Below are positions 34,982 through 43,891 of a DNA stretch of 52,550 nucleotides, piece by piece; the stretch's first letter is position 1, and each line of letters begins with the position of its first letter. Both the position numbers and the translations under genes were made by a program. Under the pieces are notes generated by a model. That model ran no database searches. It had not been told where the DNA came from and worked only from the letters and a program-made list of their open reading frames with translations. This stretch comes from Ahrensia sp. (lineage in GTDB: Bacteria > Pseudomonadota > Alphaproteobacteria > Rhizobiales > Rhizobiaceae): NCBI GenBank assembly GCA_002706335.1, contig PAKZ01000015.1, positions 1 through 52,550 on the forward strand, read 5' to 3'.

Positions 34982-35701
34982 ATGGCACAGTCCAAGGAGG
35001 GCTTGTCTGCTGAGGCCGGTCAGTATGTGATGCCATCGCGCTTTGTTGAGAGCGACAGCGTGGAAGTGCAGCATTTCGTTTCCTCAGCATTGCGTGATCT
35101 GCCTGCCGATGCAACCGGCCGGGACAAGGCGATCCGCCTTTTCGAGGCGGTACGCGATGGCATTCGTTACGACCCATATTGTTTTGCATTGGATGAAGAA
35201 TCTTATCGAGCCAGTCGGATCGCGGGCGCCGAGGCGGCGTTCTGCGTCCCCAAGGCCATTCTCCTAGCGGCTTGTCTTCGGGCGGCGGGCATACCGGCGG
35301 CGCTGGGTTTTGCCGATGTCCGCAACCACCTGAACACACCCAAACTGCAAGAGTTGATGGGCACGGATTTGTTCATCTATCACGGCTATGTCCAGCTGTG
35401 GCTGGATGGCGAGGTCTACAAGGTCACTCCAGCCTTCAATATCGAGCTGTGCGAAAGGTTCGAGGTGAAACCGCTGGTCTTCGACGGCCATCACGATGCC
35501 CTGTTCCACGAGTTCGACGAAAAGAATAATCGGCACATGGAATATGTGAACGACCGTGGTCTCTTTTTCGATGCGCCGATAACCGAGTTCCTGCGCGTTT
35601 TCCGTGAAACTTATCCCAAGCTGGAGGAGTTCAACCGCGTTCGCATTGCCAACGGGTCCAAGGGCTATGATGCCGGGTTCTCGGTAGAAGGCGGGTCATG
35701 A
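34982..35701 (+). CDS. Transglutaminase-like superfamily protein heading a beta-oxidation operon
   Basis: The 239-residue protein has a papain-like transglutaminase core: Cys88 at the start of a helix (AAFCVPKAILLAACLRAAGI), His134 in YHGYVQLWLDG, and a third strand VYKVTPAFN where the usual catalytic Asp is replaced by Thr149. No signal peptide or membrane span is seen, so it should be cytoplasmic. It is the first gene of an operator-controlled operon and overlaps the MaoC gene by ATGA, so a direct role in the pathway is likely. It might hydrolyse or form an amide or thioester of the substrate; this is a guess, and the reaction is unknown. Confidence 0.85.
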   Translation: MAQSKEGLSAEAGQYVMPSRFVESDSVEVQHFVSSALRDLPADATGRDKAIRLFEAVRDGIRYDPYCFALDEESYRASRIAGAEAAFCVPKAILLAACLRAAGIPAALGFADVRNHLNTPKLQELMGTDLFIYHGYVQLWLDGEVYKVTPAFNIELCERFEVKPLVFDGHHDALFHEFDEKNNRHMEYVNDRGLFFDAPITEFLRVFRETYPKLEEFNRVRIANGSKGYDAGFSVEGGS

Positions 35702-36147
35702 AATATTTGGAGGATTTTCATCCAGGCCAGGTGTTTCACTTTCGAAGTGCGCCGATGAGCGCGGAGTCGATAAAGGCCTTTGCTCTGGAATGGGACCCGC
35801 AGCGGCTGCACACCGACGAGGATTATGCCGCCGCCATGCACGGAAGCCTGATTGCCTCCGGTTTTCAGACCGTGCTTGAGGTGTTCAAGCCCGTCATGAT
35901 CGACATGATGGTCGATGTGGCCAATATCGGCGGCATGGGCTTTGACAATCTGCGCTGGTTGCGCCCGGTCCGTCCCGATGAACCGCTCGATATCGAGATG
36001 CAGGTCAACTCGGTAACGCCGTCGCGCAGCAAACCCGACCGGGGTGTGCTCCACTATACGTTGCGGGCCAGGAACCCGGCGGGCGAAGTCGTCTTTTCCA
36101 CCGACACGCCTGCCATGATCAAGCGGAAGCCAAATGAAACAGACTGA
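35698..36147 (+). CDS. MaoC-family single-hotdog dehydratase/hydratase
   Basis: The 149-residue hotdog protein has ALEWDPQRLHTDEDYAA, the degenerate form of the MaoC motif in which the Asp/His pair is kept (DP...LH), followed by GSLIASGFQT. Single-hotdog MaoC proteins work as dimers and hydrate enoyl-CoAs. It overlaps both neighbours (ATGA with the transglutaminase-like gene, 14 bp with the dehydrogenase), indicating tight coupling. Confidence 0.88.
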   Translation: MKYLEDFHPGQVFHFRSAPMSAESIKAFALEWDPQRLHTDEDYAAAMHGSLIASGFQTVLEVFKPVMIDMMVDVANIGGMGFDNLRWLRPVRPDEPLDIEMQVNSVTPSRSKPDRGVLHYTLRARNPAGEVVFSTDTPAMIKRKPNETD

Positions 36148-37261
36148 AGAAAACACCCAGGATCAGGAAGACCTCCGCCTGCTGAGGGAAAGCGCCCGAA
36201 CCCTGTTCGACCGGGCGGGCGGCAACGATCGCGCCAGGAAACTGCGCGATGCCGGTGGTCGCTGGAGCGCCGGCATGATTACCGAACTAGCCGGCGCGGG
36301 CGTCTTCGGCGTCGCGGTGCCGGATGAAAACGGCGGCCTGGGCATGGGTCTCGCTGCTGCCGGGGTGCTGGCCGAAGAGGTCGGCCGTGTCATTGCCCCC
36401 GAACCTATCGTGGCAACAATCGGGCTGACGATCGGTCTCTTGCACCGTCTTTGCCCGGATCACGGGATGTTGAAAAAGGCCATCGGCGGCGAAACCGTGC
36501 TGGCAACGGCCTGGCAGGAACGTGGCCCGACCGGGGTCGCGCCGGGGCGGAGCTGTCGCTTTGCGGGTGGTAAGCTGACCGGTGCGAAAGCCTGGGTTTC
36601 CGGTGCCGTCGGGGTCGAAGGCTATCTGGTGGTGGCCGAAGGGGACGATGGCGCGGTTCTTACCTATGTTGAAGCGGGCGCGGCCGGCCTGAACGTCGAT
36701 GGCCGCCGCCAGGCCGATGGCAGCGCGTTGGGCGAGCTATCCTTCTCGGCAACGCCGGCCGAGCTCCTGGCCGAGGGGGCGGCGGTCGAGGCGGCGCTGG
36801 CCGACGCGGTCAGCGACACAACCGCACTGGCTGCGGCTGAGCTTGTCGGGCTCAGCGGTCGTGCCTTCGAGATCGTGCTTGACTACATCAAGACCCGCGA
36901 ACAGTTCGACAAGCCCATCGGCGCCTTTCAGGTCATCCAGCACCGCGCGACCGACCTGCATGTGATGCAGGAGGTTGCCCAGGCGACCGTGCGCGAGGCG
37001 CTCTCGTGGATGGACTGCGCCGGGACTGACGCCCAGGCGCGCGCGCGCCTGGCCAGCCGCGCCAAGGCCCGCGCCGGCGTGGCGGCAAAGAAGATCACCC
37101 GCGATGCGGTCCAGATGCACGGGGCGGTCGGATACACCGACGAGTTCGACATCGGGCTTTTCCTTAACCGGGCGCTGGTGCTGTCGGCTTGGCTCGGGGA
37201 CGACACCTATCACCGGCGGCTCTGGCTTGATGCCCGCGACAAGGAGGGGGCGGAAAGATGA
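36134..37261 (+). CDS. Acyl-CoA dehydrogenase, small-subunit type of a heteromeric pair
   Basis: The product has 375 residues. The N-terminal half is divergent (no EPGAGSD; AWQERGPTG instead), while the C-terminal half keeps YIKTREQFDKPIGAFQVIQH and QMHGAVGYTDEFDIGLFLNRAL. This profile is that of FadE28-like partners in actinobacterial steroid degradation, where two adjacent genes make an alpha2-beta2 dehydrogenase. The stop overlaps the next dehydrogenase start by ATGA. The heteromeric assembly is inferred. Confidence 0.88.
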   Translation: MKQTEENTQDQEDLRLLRESARTLFDRAGGNDRARKLRDAGGRWSAGMITELAGAGVFGVAVPDENGGLGMGLAAAGVLAEEVGRVIAPEPIVATIGLTIGLLHRLCPDHGMLKKAIGGETVLATAWQERGPTGVAPGRSCRFAGGKLTGAKAWVSGAVGVEGYLVVAEGDDGAVLTYVEAGAAGLNVDGRRQADGSALGELSFSATPAELLAEGAAVEAALADAVSDTTALAAAELVGLSGRAFEIVLDYIKTREQFDKPIGAFQVIQHRATDLHVMQEVAQATVREALSWMDCAGTDAQARARLASRAKARAGVAAKKITRDAVQMHGAVGYTDEFDIGLFLNRALVLSAWLGDDTYHRRLWLDARDKEGAER

Positions 37262-38409
37262 CGGACTGGAATGCGATGACCGACGAGGATTTCCGCCGCG
37301 AGGTCCATCAGTTCTTTGAATCCGAGTACCCCGAGGAATTGCGCCACCTTCCGCACCGCCCGACCTTTGCCGAGGTCGAGCATTGGCATCGCAAGCTCCA
37401 TGCTAAGGGCTGGGTCGCTCCGGCCTGGCCCGCCGAGTATGGCGGCATGGGGCTCAGCGCCGCGAAACTGCTGATCTTCTATGAAGAACAGCAACGCTGG
37501 GGCGTGAACCGTGGGCGCGACATGGGTGTGCAGATGGTCGGCCCACTCATCATCAAGTTCGGTACCCAGACGCAAAAGGACTATTGGCTGCCGCGGATCC
37601 TGAGCTGTGAAGACATCTGGTGTCAGGGCTATTCCGAGCCAGGCGCCGGGTCCGATCTGGCCAACTTGCGCACCCGCGCAGAGATCGACGGGGATGACTT
37701 TGTCATCAATGGCCAGAAGATCTGGACCACCATGGCGCATGACGCCACGCATATCTTCATGCTGGTGCGGACCGATCCCGACGCGCCGAAAAAGCAGCAG
37801 GGCATTAGTTTTATTCTGGCGCCGATGGACCAGCCCGGTGTCGAGGTGCGCACGATCCGGACGCTCGCCGGCGAAACTGAGTTCTGCGAGGTATTCTTCG
37901 ACGGTGCCCGCACGCCGCGCGAAAACCTCGTGGGCGAGCTGAACAAGGGCTGGACGATGGCCAAGGCCCTCCTGAGCTTCGAGCGCATCTTCATTGGCTC
38001 ACCCAGCCTTGCGCAGAACGCTCTGGGTCAACTGGAAAGCTTTGCGCGCGGCCGCGGCGCCTTTAACGATCCGGTGTTCCGCGACCGCTTCGCCCAAGCC
38101 GCGCTCGACGTGGAAGACCACGCTGCGCTCTATGCCCGTTACGCCGATCAGCTTAAGCGCGGCGAGACGCTGGGCGCGGATGTCTCGATGCTCAAGATCT
38201 GGGTTACTGAGTGCTTCCAGCGCATCACCGAGTTGATGATCGAGGCCGCGGGGCCCGATGGCGGCACCATCGGTCCACTTCAGGTCGGCAATGTCAGCGT
38301 CGATGTCCTGGCTAGCTTCTACAAGGCCCGGCCGACCACGATCTATGGCGGATCGAACGAGATCCAGCGCAACATCCTGTCTAAAGCAGTCCTCGGGCTG
38401 CCGGGTTGA
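37258..38409 (+). CDS. Acyl-CoA dehydrogenase, large-subunit type of a heteromeric pair
   Basis: The 383-residue protein has the complete motifs WCQGYSEPGAGSDLANLRT, INGQKIWTT and TTIYGGSNEIQRNILSKAVLG. WCQGYSEPGAGSDLA is typical of the FadE-type enzymes that pair with a degenerate partner. It directly follows the small-subunit-type gene with an ATGA overlap. The pair probably oxidises a bulky or branched acyl-CoA bound between unlike subunits. Confidence 0.92.
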   Translation: MTDWNAMTDEDFRREVHQFFESEYPEELRHLPHRPTFAEVEHWHRKLHAKGWVAPAWPAEYGGMGLSAAKLLIFYEEQQRWGVNRGRDMGVQMVGPLIIKFGTQTQKDYWLPRILSCEDIWCQGYSEPGAGSDLANLRTRAEIDGDDFVINGQKIWTTMAHDATHIFMLVRTDPDAPKKQQGISFILAPMDQPGVEVRTIRTLAGETEFCEVFFDGARTPRENLVGELNKGWTMAKALLSFERIFIGSPSLAQNALGQLESFARGRGAFNDPVFRDRFAQAALDVEDHAALYARYADQLKRGETLGADVSMLKIWVTECFQRITELMIEAAGPDGGTIGPLQVGNVSVDVLASFYKARPTTIYGGSNEIQRNILSKAVLGLPG

Positions 38410-38441
38410 ACACAAAGGGAAAACCAACAAGGAACTAGGAT

Positions 38442-39251
38442 ATGTCCAACCGTTACGCGAAATATAACAAGCTGAAATTTGACTACCCGGCGGATCGCGT
38501 CCTGCGCATCACCTTCGATCGGCCCGAGAGCTTCAACTCGGTCGATGCAGAAACCCATACCCAGATGACCGATATGTGGATCGACATCGATCGCGACCCC
38601 GATATCAACGCGGTCATCGTGACCGGCGCGGGCAAGGCGTTTTCGGCCGGCGGCGATTTCAGCCTGATCGAAAGCATGATCGGCAATTCGCACGAGATCA
38701 TGAAGACGTGGAAAGAGGCCAAGGACCTCGTCTACAACATCATCAATTGCAATAAGCCGATCATCTCCGCCATCAACGGCCCGGCCGCCGGCGCGGGTCT
38801 GGTGGTCGCAATTTTGGCCGACATCTCGATCGCGGGCAAACGGGCCAAGATCGTCGACGGACACCCGCGGCTGGGCGTGGCCGCGGGCGACGTCGCGGCG
38901 ATCATCTGGCCGCTGCTGACCTCGATGGCCAAGGCCAAATACTATCTGATGACCTGCAAGCCGGTTTCGGGCGAAGAGGCCGAACGCATCGGGCTGGTCT
39001 CGATGTGCGTCGAGGATGACGAGCTGCAGCAGATCGCCCTGGATACGGCTGTCGAACTGGCCAACGGGTCGCAAAGCGCGATCCGCTGGACCAAGTATTC
39101 GCTGAACAACTGGCTTCGTCAGGCCGGGCCGATCTTCGATGCCTCGACCGCGCTTGAAATGCTTGGCTTCATGAGCGAGGACGTCAAGGAAGGCGTTCTG
39201 TCGCACCGCGAGAAGCGGGCGCCGAACTTTCGCAAGGACTGTCCGCTTTAA
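38442..39251 (+). CDS. Enoyl-CoA hydratase/isomerase family protein
   Basis: The 269-residue crotonase has [25 protein letters not shown] and [17 protein letters not shown]. The loop after the second oxyanion segment reads [21 protein letters not shown], with GD at the place where hydratases usually have a glutamate-bearing motif. This variant is a recognisable crotonase branch; whether it hydrates or cleaves is not evident. It is the fifth gene of the transglutaminase-headed operon, 32 bp after the dehydrogenase. Confidence 0.9.
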   Translation: MSNRYAKYNKLKFDYPADRVLRITFDRPESFNSVDAETHTQMTDMWIDIDRDPDINAVIVTGAGKAFSAGGDFSLIESMIGNSHEIMKTWKEAKDLVYNIINCNKPIISAINGPAAGAGLVVAILADISIAGKRAKIVDGHPRLGVAAGDVAAIIWPLLTSMAKAKYYLMTCKPVSGEEAERIGLVSMCVEDDELQQIALDTAVELANGSQSAIRWTKYSLNNWLRQAGPIFDASTALEMLGFMSEDVKEGVLSHREKRAPNFRKDCPL

Positions 39252-39278
39252 GGGGCGCAGGGTCGAGGAGGTATGGTC

Positions 39279-40475
39279 ATGTCCGAGAGCATCTATCAAG
39301 ACATCGCGCAAGCCTATGCCGTCGCGGCCGAAAAGGCCCCGGGCCTGAAATCGCGATTTGCGGCGGCCGGGTTCGATCCGGCAGCCATGACATCGCTGGA
39401 GGACCTGTCGCGTCTGCCGGTGATGACGAAGGAGGAGCTTCTGAAGCTTCAGCGGGACAACCCGCCTTTTGGCGGGTTCCTGGCCGCGGACATGAAGGAT
39501 ATCGGGCGGATCTATGTTTCTCCCGGTCCAATCTTTGAGCCGGCGCTGCCGGGCGGTGGCGGCCATGGGCTGGACCTGCTGTTCAAATCCGCCGGGGTCG
39601 GGGCGGGCGACATCATCCTGAATACCTGGATGTATCACCTGGTGCCGGCGGGTCTGCTCTTTGATGAGGCGGCGCAGGCCGCAGGCGCCACGGTGATCCC
39701 CGGCGGGGTTGGCAACACCGAGCTTCAGGCGCAGATCGTCGTTGAAACCGGCGTGACCTCGATCTGTGCCTCGACCGCGTTCTTTCTAACCCTGGCGGAC
39801 AAGGTGATCGAAACCTATGGCCGCGATGCCTGGAAGGTGAAGACCGCCTTTCTTGGCGGCGAAATGGGCGACTGGATGGCCAAGCGCCGCCGGATCGAGG
39901 CCGATTATGGCGTGTCAACCTGGGCGGCCTATGCCACCGCGGATCTCGGTTTGGTGGCCTATGAAGATGGGGGCGAGGGCTATGTCGTGCATCCGGATCG
40001 CGTGGTGCAGATCTGCGATCCGGTCAGCGGCGAACAGCTGCCTCAGGGCGCGCGGGGCGAGATCGTTGTGACCGCACGACACGCAACCTGGCCGATGATC
40101 CGGTTTGGCACCGGCGACAGCGCCTATGCGCTGGACAGCAACGCGGATGGCAGTGTCAGCCGCCTGTCGGCGTTGCAGGGTCGGGTCGGAGCGGCGGTGA
40201 AGGTGCGCGAGATCTTCGTCTATCCGCGCGTGGTCGAGGAGGTTGTCATCGCCACGCCGGGTGCCAAGGCGGCTCAAGCCATCGTGACCCGCGAGAACGA
40301 CCGCGACACGGTCCGCCTGTCCCTAGTGCTGGAAGAGGGCGCGGACGAGCAAGCCGGCCGTGAGGCCGCCAACGAAGCGTTTAAGTTGCATGCCCGCATT
40401 CGCGCCGACGACGTCGCTGTTGTTCAGTCGCTGCCGGAAAACGCTCCACTAATCGTCAACCAGAAGGATGGTTGA
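39279..40475 (+). CDS. Phenylacetate-CoA ligase (PaaK)-like adenylate-forming protein with altered phosphate loop
   Basis: About 398 residues related to PaaK: LSRLPVMTKEEL at the N-terminus, TAFLGGEMG and YATADLGLVAYE in the middle, and MIRFGTGDSAYALD plus GRVGAAVKVREIFVYPRVVEE at the end. The glycine-rich phosphate loop (SSGTTG type) is missing; the corresponding place reads YVSPGPIFEPALPG. ATG 39279 is chosen because GAGGAGG lies seven bases before it; ATG 39273 would be one base from that site. It may be a ligase with an unusual loop or have another role. Confidence 0.85.
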   Translation: MSESIYQDIAQAYAVAAEKAPGLKSRFAAAGFDPAAMTSLEDLSRLPVMTKEELLKLQRDNPPFGGFLAADMKDIGRIYVSPGPIFEPALPGGGGHGLDLLFKSAGVGAGDIILNTWMYHLVPAGLLFDEAAQAAGATVIPGGVGNTELQAQIVVETGVTSICASTAFFLTLADKVIETYGRDAWKVKTAFLGGEMGDWMAKRRRIEADYGVSTWAAYATADLGLVAYEDGGEGYVVHPDRVVQICDPVSGEQLPQGARGEIVVTARHATWPMIRFGTGDSAYALDSNADGSVSRLSALQGRVGAAVKVREIFVYPRVVEEVVIATPGAKAAQAIVTRENDRDTVRLSLVLEEGADEQAGREAANEAFKLHARIRADDVAVVQSLPENAPLIVNQKDG

Positions 40476-40707
40476 TGGCGCAGACTTCGCCATACAGGAC
40501 TGTAATGTTAAAGCTCAAGGCTGGCTCAGCACCAAGACCTGATCAGGGCGTAAATGTGACACAGGTTTTCATATGCGGAGAACCACCCGATGTCGGGGAC
40601 AGCAGTCGTGGCAGGTGACGCGATGCGAGTTGTAACATCAGAAGAAACATGTCGCGTCCAATGTCCTGCCCGTATTTATCCTGCGAAGCGCGAGAACTTC
40701 ATATGAT

Positions 40708-41577
40708 ATGCGCGGATTCAATGTTGTAGCGATGATCATTCCTGTCGAAATTGAACAATTGCGAAAATGGATTGGCCGGGAACAAACCGATACAGAAGTG
40801 TTGACTCCAGCATTTGTAAGGCGATTCAACGCCACGTTCGATCGGGATGCGCCTACCGAGATCGGCGATCGTGCGCCGATGCTCATACACTATTGTCTGA
40901 CCCAGCCAAGTGCACCGTGTGCGAGTCTCGGTCCTGACGGTCATCCCGAACGCGGCGACTTTCTGCCCCCGGTGCCACTCCCGCGAAGGATGTGGGCTGG
41001 CAGTTCGTTAACGTTCCACGGGGAGATCAATGTCGGTGATCTCTTGCATCGTAGATCGACTGTCAAGAACGCAGAGTTGAAGCAGGGCCGGAGCGGACGG
41101 CTGTGTTTTGTCACCGTTGAGCACGAAATATCCTGTAGAGGACATTTGGTTGTGAGTGAGTGCCAGGACATTGTCTATCGCGATGGCGACACAGCTGCAG
41201 GTGTGACGGCCTTTGCGTCCCAAATAGCGCCTGCTGGTTCGTATAGTCGGCGAGTCGTCCCTTCGGCACCAATGTTGTTCCGATATTCGGCGATTACATT
41301 CAATAGTCATCGTATTCACTATGACAAGCCATATGCCATTGAGACGGAGGGTTATCCAGGTCTCGTCATTCACGGTCCATTGCAGGCCACCCTGCTTTGC
41401 CAAATGGCGGCGGATCTCAAAGGAAGAACGCCCCGGATGTTCCGTTTCCGTAGTCAGTCTCCGATTTTCGATGACACGGATTTCGCGATCAATGCACAGG
41501 AGGATATCAAAGGACTACGATTGTGGACCTCACGTCGCGATGGTCCAATAGCAATGGAGGCGTTCGCTGAATGGTAG
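40708..41577 (+). CDS. HTD2/mesaconyl-CoA hydratase-like double-hotdog protein
   Basis: The 289-residue protein has an N-terminal FAS1-dehydratase-like hotdog and a C-terminal half with FRYSAITFNSHRIHYDKPYA, the HTD2/MaoC motif with its catalytic His. Relatives include mesaconyl-C4-CoA and itaconyl-CoA hydratases. No clear ribosome site marks the start; ATG 40732 is an alternative. The stop overlaps the CitE-like lyase start (ATGGTAG), so hydration followed by C-C cleavage is a natural reading. The gene is more AT-rich than the operon before it. Confidence 0.85.
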   Translation: MRGFNVVAMIIPVEIEQLRKWIGREQTDTEVLTPAFVRRFNATFDRDAPTEIGDRAPMLIHYCLTQPSAPCASLGPDGHPERGDFLPPVPLPRRMWAGSSLTFHGEINVGDLLHRRSTVKNAELKQGRSGRLCFVTVEHEISCRGHLVVSECQDIVYRDGDTAAGVTAFASQIAPAGSYSRRVVPSAPMLFRYSAITFNSHRIHYDKPYAIETEGYPGLVIHGPLQATLLCQMAADLKGRTPRMFRFRSQSPIFDDTDFAINAQEDIKGLRLWTSRRDGPIAMEAFAEW

Positions 41578-42362
41578 GCTTTATACAAGCGCCGCTGTTT
41601 GTCCCCGCGTCACGGCCCACGCTATTTCCCAAAGCAGTGCTTTCGCGTCCAGACGCGGTAATCCTCGATCTTGAGGACGCCGTGGCGGAACATCACAAGG
41701 AGGTCGCGCGGGCGAACATTGGCTGCGATTTCACCAGTCTTCCGGTCATCGTCCGGATAAACGGCAGAGGCACGAAATGGCACGAGGCCGATATCGCCGC
41801 AGTGAGCAACTTGCGTGGAGTGGCAGTCATGCTGCCCAAATCGGAGTATCCCGAGGAAGTGGCAGGCGTTGTTTCCAAATTGAACGGCAGTCCACTAATA
41901 GCACTTATCGAGACGGCGCGGGGTGTGGCGCAGGCTCGCGCCATTGCGGCGCAGAAAGGGGTGGTTCGTCTCGCATTCGGGTCGATCGATTTCTGCGCTG
42001 ATATGGGGTGCGGACACCTGCGCGAAGTCCTCTTGCCGGCAAGGTCCGAGTTGGTTCTGGCATCGCGTCTTGCCGGAATCATGGCGCCAATCGATGGAGT
42101 AACGATGCAGTTGAATGATAGAGCACTTGCCTATGACGACGCAGCGCACGCGCGCAATCTTGGTATGACCGGAAAGCTCTGTATTCATCCGAGCCAAATC
42201 GCGGAAGTAAAACGCGCATTCGCGCCAACAGAGTCGGAAATTGACTGGGCGCATCGGGTAATAGCTACCGGCGATGGTGCTGTCTCTATTGACGGTATCA
42301 TGGTGGACGAACCTGCGCGCGCCCGGGCCCGAACCGTTCTTGCGACCGTGGAGCGGAGATAA
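41571..42362 (+). CDS. CitE-like (HpcH/HpaI family) acyl-CoA lyase
   Basis: A 263-residue TIM-barrel protein with LFVPASRPTLFPKA, VILDLEDAV (Mg-binding acidic residues), VIVRINGRGTKW, PLIALIETARGV and GKLCIHPSQI. The family includes citramalyl-CoA, malyl-CoA and citrate lyase beta subunits. It overlaps the hydratase gene, which fits the order hydratase then citramalyl-CoA lyase of itaconate or mesaconate breakdown (products acetyl-CoA and pyruvate). Other 3-hydroxy-acid CoA lyase substrates are possible. Confidence 0.9.
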   Translation: MVGFIQAPLFVPASRPTLFPKAVLSRPDAVILDLEDAVAEHHKEVARANIGCDFTSLPVIVRINGRGTKWHEADIAAVSNLRGVAVMLPKSEYPEEVAGVVSKLNGSPLIALIETARGVAQARAIAAQKGVVRLAFGSIDFCADMGCGHLREVLLPARSELVLASRLAGIMAPIDGVTMQLNDRALAYDDAAHARNLGMTGKLCIHPSQIAEVKRAFAPTESEIDWAHRVIATGDGAVSIDGIMVDEPARARARTVLATVERR

Positions 42363-42603
42363 TGTTATCGTCGAAGCTTACAAAAAGGATATGGCTAGAA
42401 TAAATACGCCATGTCGTAAGCAGCCAACGATGATAAAACTTAGTTACGGCATATATCTCAAGCCAATATATAGTATTCTTATTCGTGCGTCCTCAACACT
42501 GTATAAATTGGTGGACTAAACATTATAAAAATTACATTAGTATAATTATAGAGCAATGTGATCTGCTCAGTTCTGGTGGCAGGGATAGCAAGGAGGATTT
42601 GCT
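42363..42603. other. AT-rich intergenic stretch, nothing recognised
   Basis: This part is strikingly AT-rich compared with the flanking catabolic genes, with runs such as TATAAAAATTACATTAGTATAA. I see no gene, palindrome operator or RNA signature. The composition suggests imported or decaying DNA at the boundary between the catabolic island and the pan block. Confidence 0.5.
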
Positions 42604-42858
42604 ATGGAAGCAGCGAGCCTGCAGAGAGGAATGTCAAGGGCTGGGTATATGAATTCATCTGAACCGCGCTCTTTTCTTGGGCACCGCAGGAGTACACCAG
42701 AGAGAGTCAGTGATGTACCGAGCTCCTCGCGATTTTCACCTGTAGGCGATTGGATGTGCCAATCGGGGGTGGGAGAGCTTCTCAGCGGAATCTCGGGTCC
42801 GACCGCGCTCAATGATCCAGATAGACAGAACACCATTATACAGGCGATGGAATTATGA
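42604..42858 (+). CDS. Small hypothetical protein, 84 residues
   Basis: I do not recognise this product. It has a near-perfect ribosome site (AAGGAGG, seven bases before ATG) and a serine/arginine-rich sequence without membrane spans. Its stop overlaps the next small frame by ATGA, which in turn overlaps panB by ATGA. The ribosome site and the coupling argue for translation; the odd composition argues for caution. It might be a leader for pan expression or a leftover of mobile DNA. Confidence 0.4.
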   Translation: MEAASLQRGMSRAGYMNSSEPRSFLGHRRSTPERVSDVPSSSRFSPVGDWMCQSGVGELLSGISGPTALNDPDRQNTIIQAMEL

Positions 42859-43049
42859 AATATAAATTACTTATCAGACTCCGACCAGGGCAAAAAAATC
42901 GATCGTTCTTGAACCTAGGACTTGTTATCTTAAGAATAATATCAGAGCCGCTATATTTTCATACCTTGAACGAGAGCCTCGTTCTCTCTGTGGGCATGGC
43001 GATGGGCGGAGAATCATCAATTCAATCCTGTTTTGTATTTGACATATGA
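42855..43049 (+). CDS. Small hypothetical protein, 64 residues, coupled to panB
   Basis: Unrecognised product with a basic N-terminus ([15 protein letters not shown]) and a hydrophobic middle ([11 protein letters not shown]). The start overlaps the upstream small frame (ATGA) and the stop overlaps the panB start (ATGA). It is AT-rich, unlike panB. Ribosomes leaving it could restart on panB, which lacks an obvious ribosome site of its own. Confidence 0.35.
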   Translation: MKYKLLIRLRPGQKNRSFLNLGLVILRIISEPLYFHTLNESLVLSVGMAMGGESSIQSCFVFDI

Positions 43050-43891
43050 GCGTTCCAGGTAAGTCGAGGCCCGTCTCGGTGCCTAACATCATCGCGCGCA
43101 AGGGTGGAGCGCCGCTGGTGTGTCTGACGGCATACACGACCCCGGTCGCGAAGCTTTGCGACGCGCATTGCGACATCGTCCTGGTCGGCGACAGCGTCGG
43201 CATGGTTCTGCACGGGCTCCCGTCGACGCTCGGCGTGACCATGGAGATGATGGTGTTGCACGGCAAGGCAGCGCGGCGCGGCGTGGAGACAGCGCTGCTG
43301 GTCATAGACATGCCGTTCGGTTCCTACGAGGAAACCCCCGAGCAGGCGTTCCGCAACGCGGCGCGGCTGATGGCCGAAACCGGCTGCGCGGCGGTCAAGC
43401 TGGAGGGCGGGGAGAGCATGCGCGAAACGATCCGCTTTCTCACCGCGCGCGGCATCCCTGTGATGGGGCACGTGGGGCTGACGCCGCAGGCGGTCAACGC
43501 CTTCGGTGGCTACAAGGTGCAGGGACGCGGCGAGGGCGCCGAACGTATCCGGCGCGATGCCCGTGCGGTCGCTGAGGCCGGCGCGTTCGCCGTGGTGCTG
43601 GAAAAGGTGACGGAACCCCTTGCCCGCTCGATCACGCAGGAAATTCCCGTGCCGACGATCGGCATCGGCGCGTCGCCGGCCTGCGACGGACAGGTGCTGG
43701 TCGTTGACGACATGCTCGGCATGTTCAGCGACTTCCGGCCGAAGTTCGTCAAGCGCTACGCCGAACTGGGGAGTGAAGCGGATGCGGCGATCGAGTCCTA
43801 CGCCGAGGAGGTGGCCGCGCGGCGGTTTCCGGGCGGGGAGCACGTGTTCGTGGAGGCCGCGCCGGGCGCGTCAGTGGGAGGAAACAGATGA
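43046..43891 (+). CDS. panB: 3-methyl-2-oxobutanoate hydroxymethyltransferase (ketopantoate synthase)
   Basis: The 281-residue TIM-barrel enzyme has [46 protein letters not shown] (metal and ligand residues) and [20 protein letters not shown]. It makes ketopantoate, the first committed step of pantothenate and CoA synthesis. panC follows with an ATGA overlap. panB and panC on a plasmid are known from Rhizobium etli, so the location is unusual but not unprecedented. Confidence 0.96.
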   Translation: MSVPGKSRPVSVPNIIARKGGAPLVCLTAYTTPVAKLCDAHCDIVLVGDSVGMVLHGLPSTLGVTMEMMVLHGKAARRGVETALLVIDMPFGSYEETPEQAFRNAARLMAETGCAAVKLEGGESMRETIRFLTARGIPVMGHVGLTPQAVNAFGGYKVQGRGEGAERIRRDARAVAEAGAFAVVLEKVTEPLARSITQEIPVPTIGIGASPACDGQVLVVDDMLGMFSDFRPKFVKRYAELGSEADAAIESYAEEVAARRFPGGEHVFVEAAPGASVGGNR

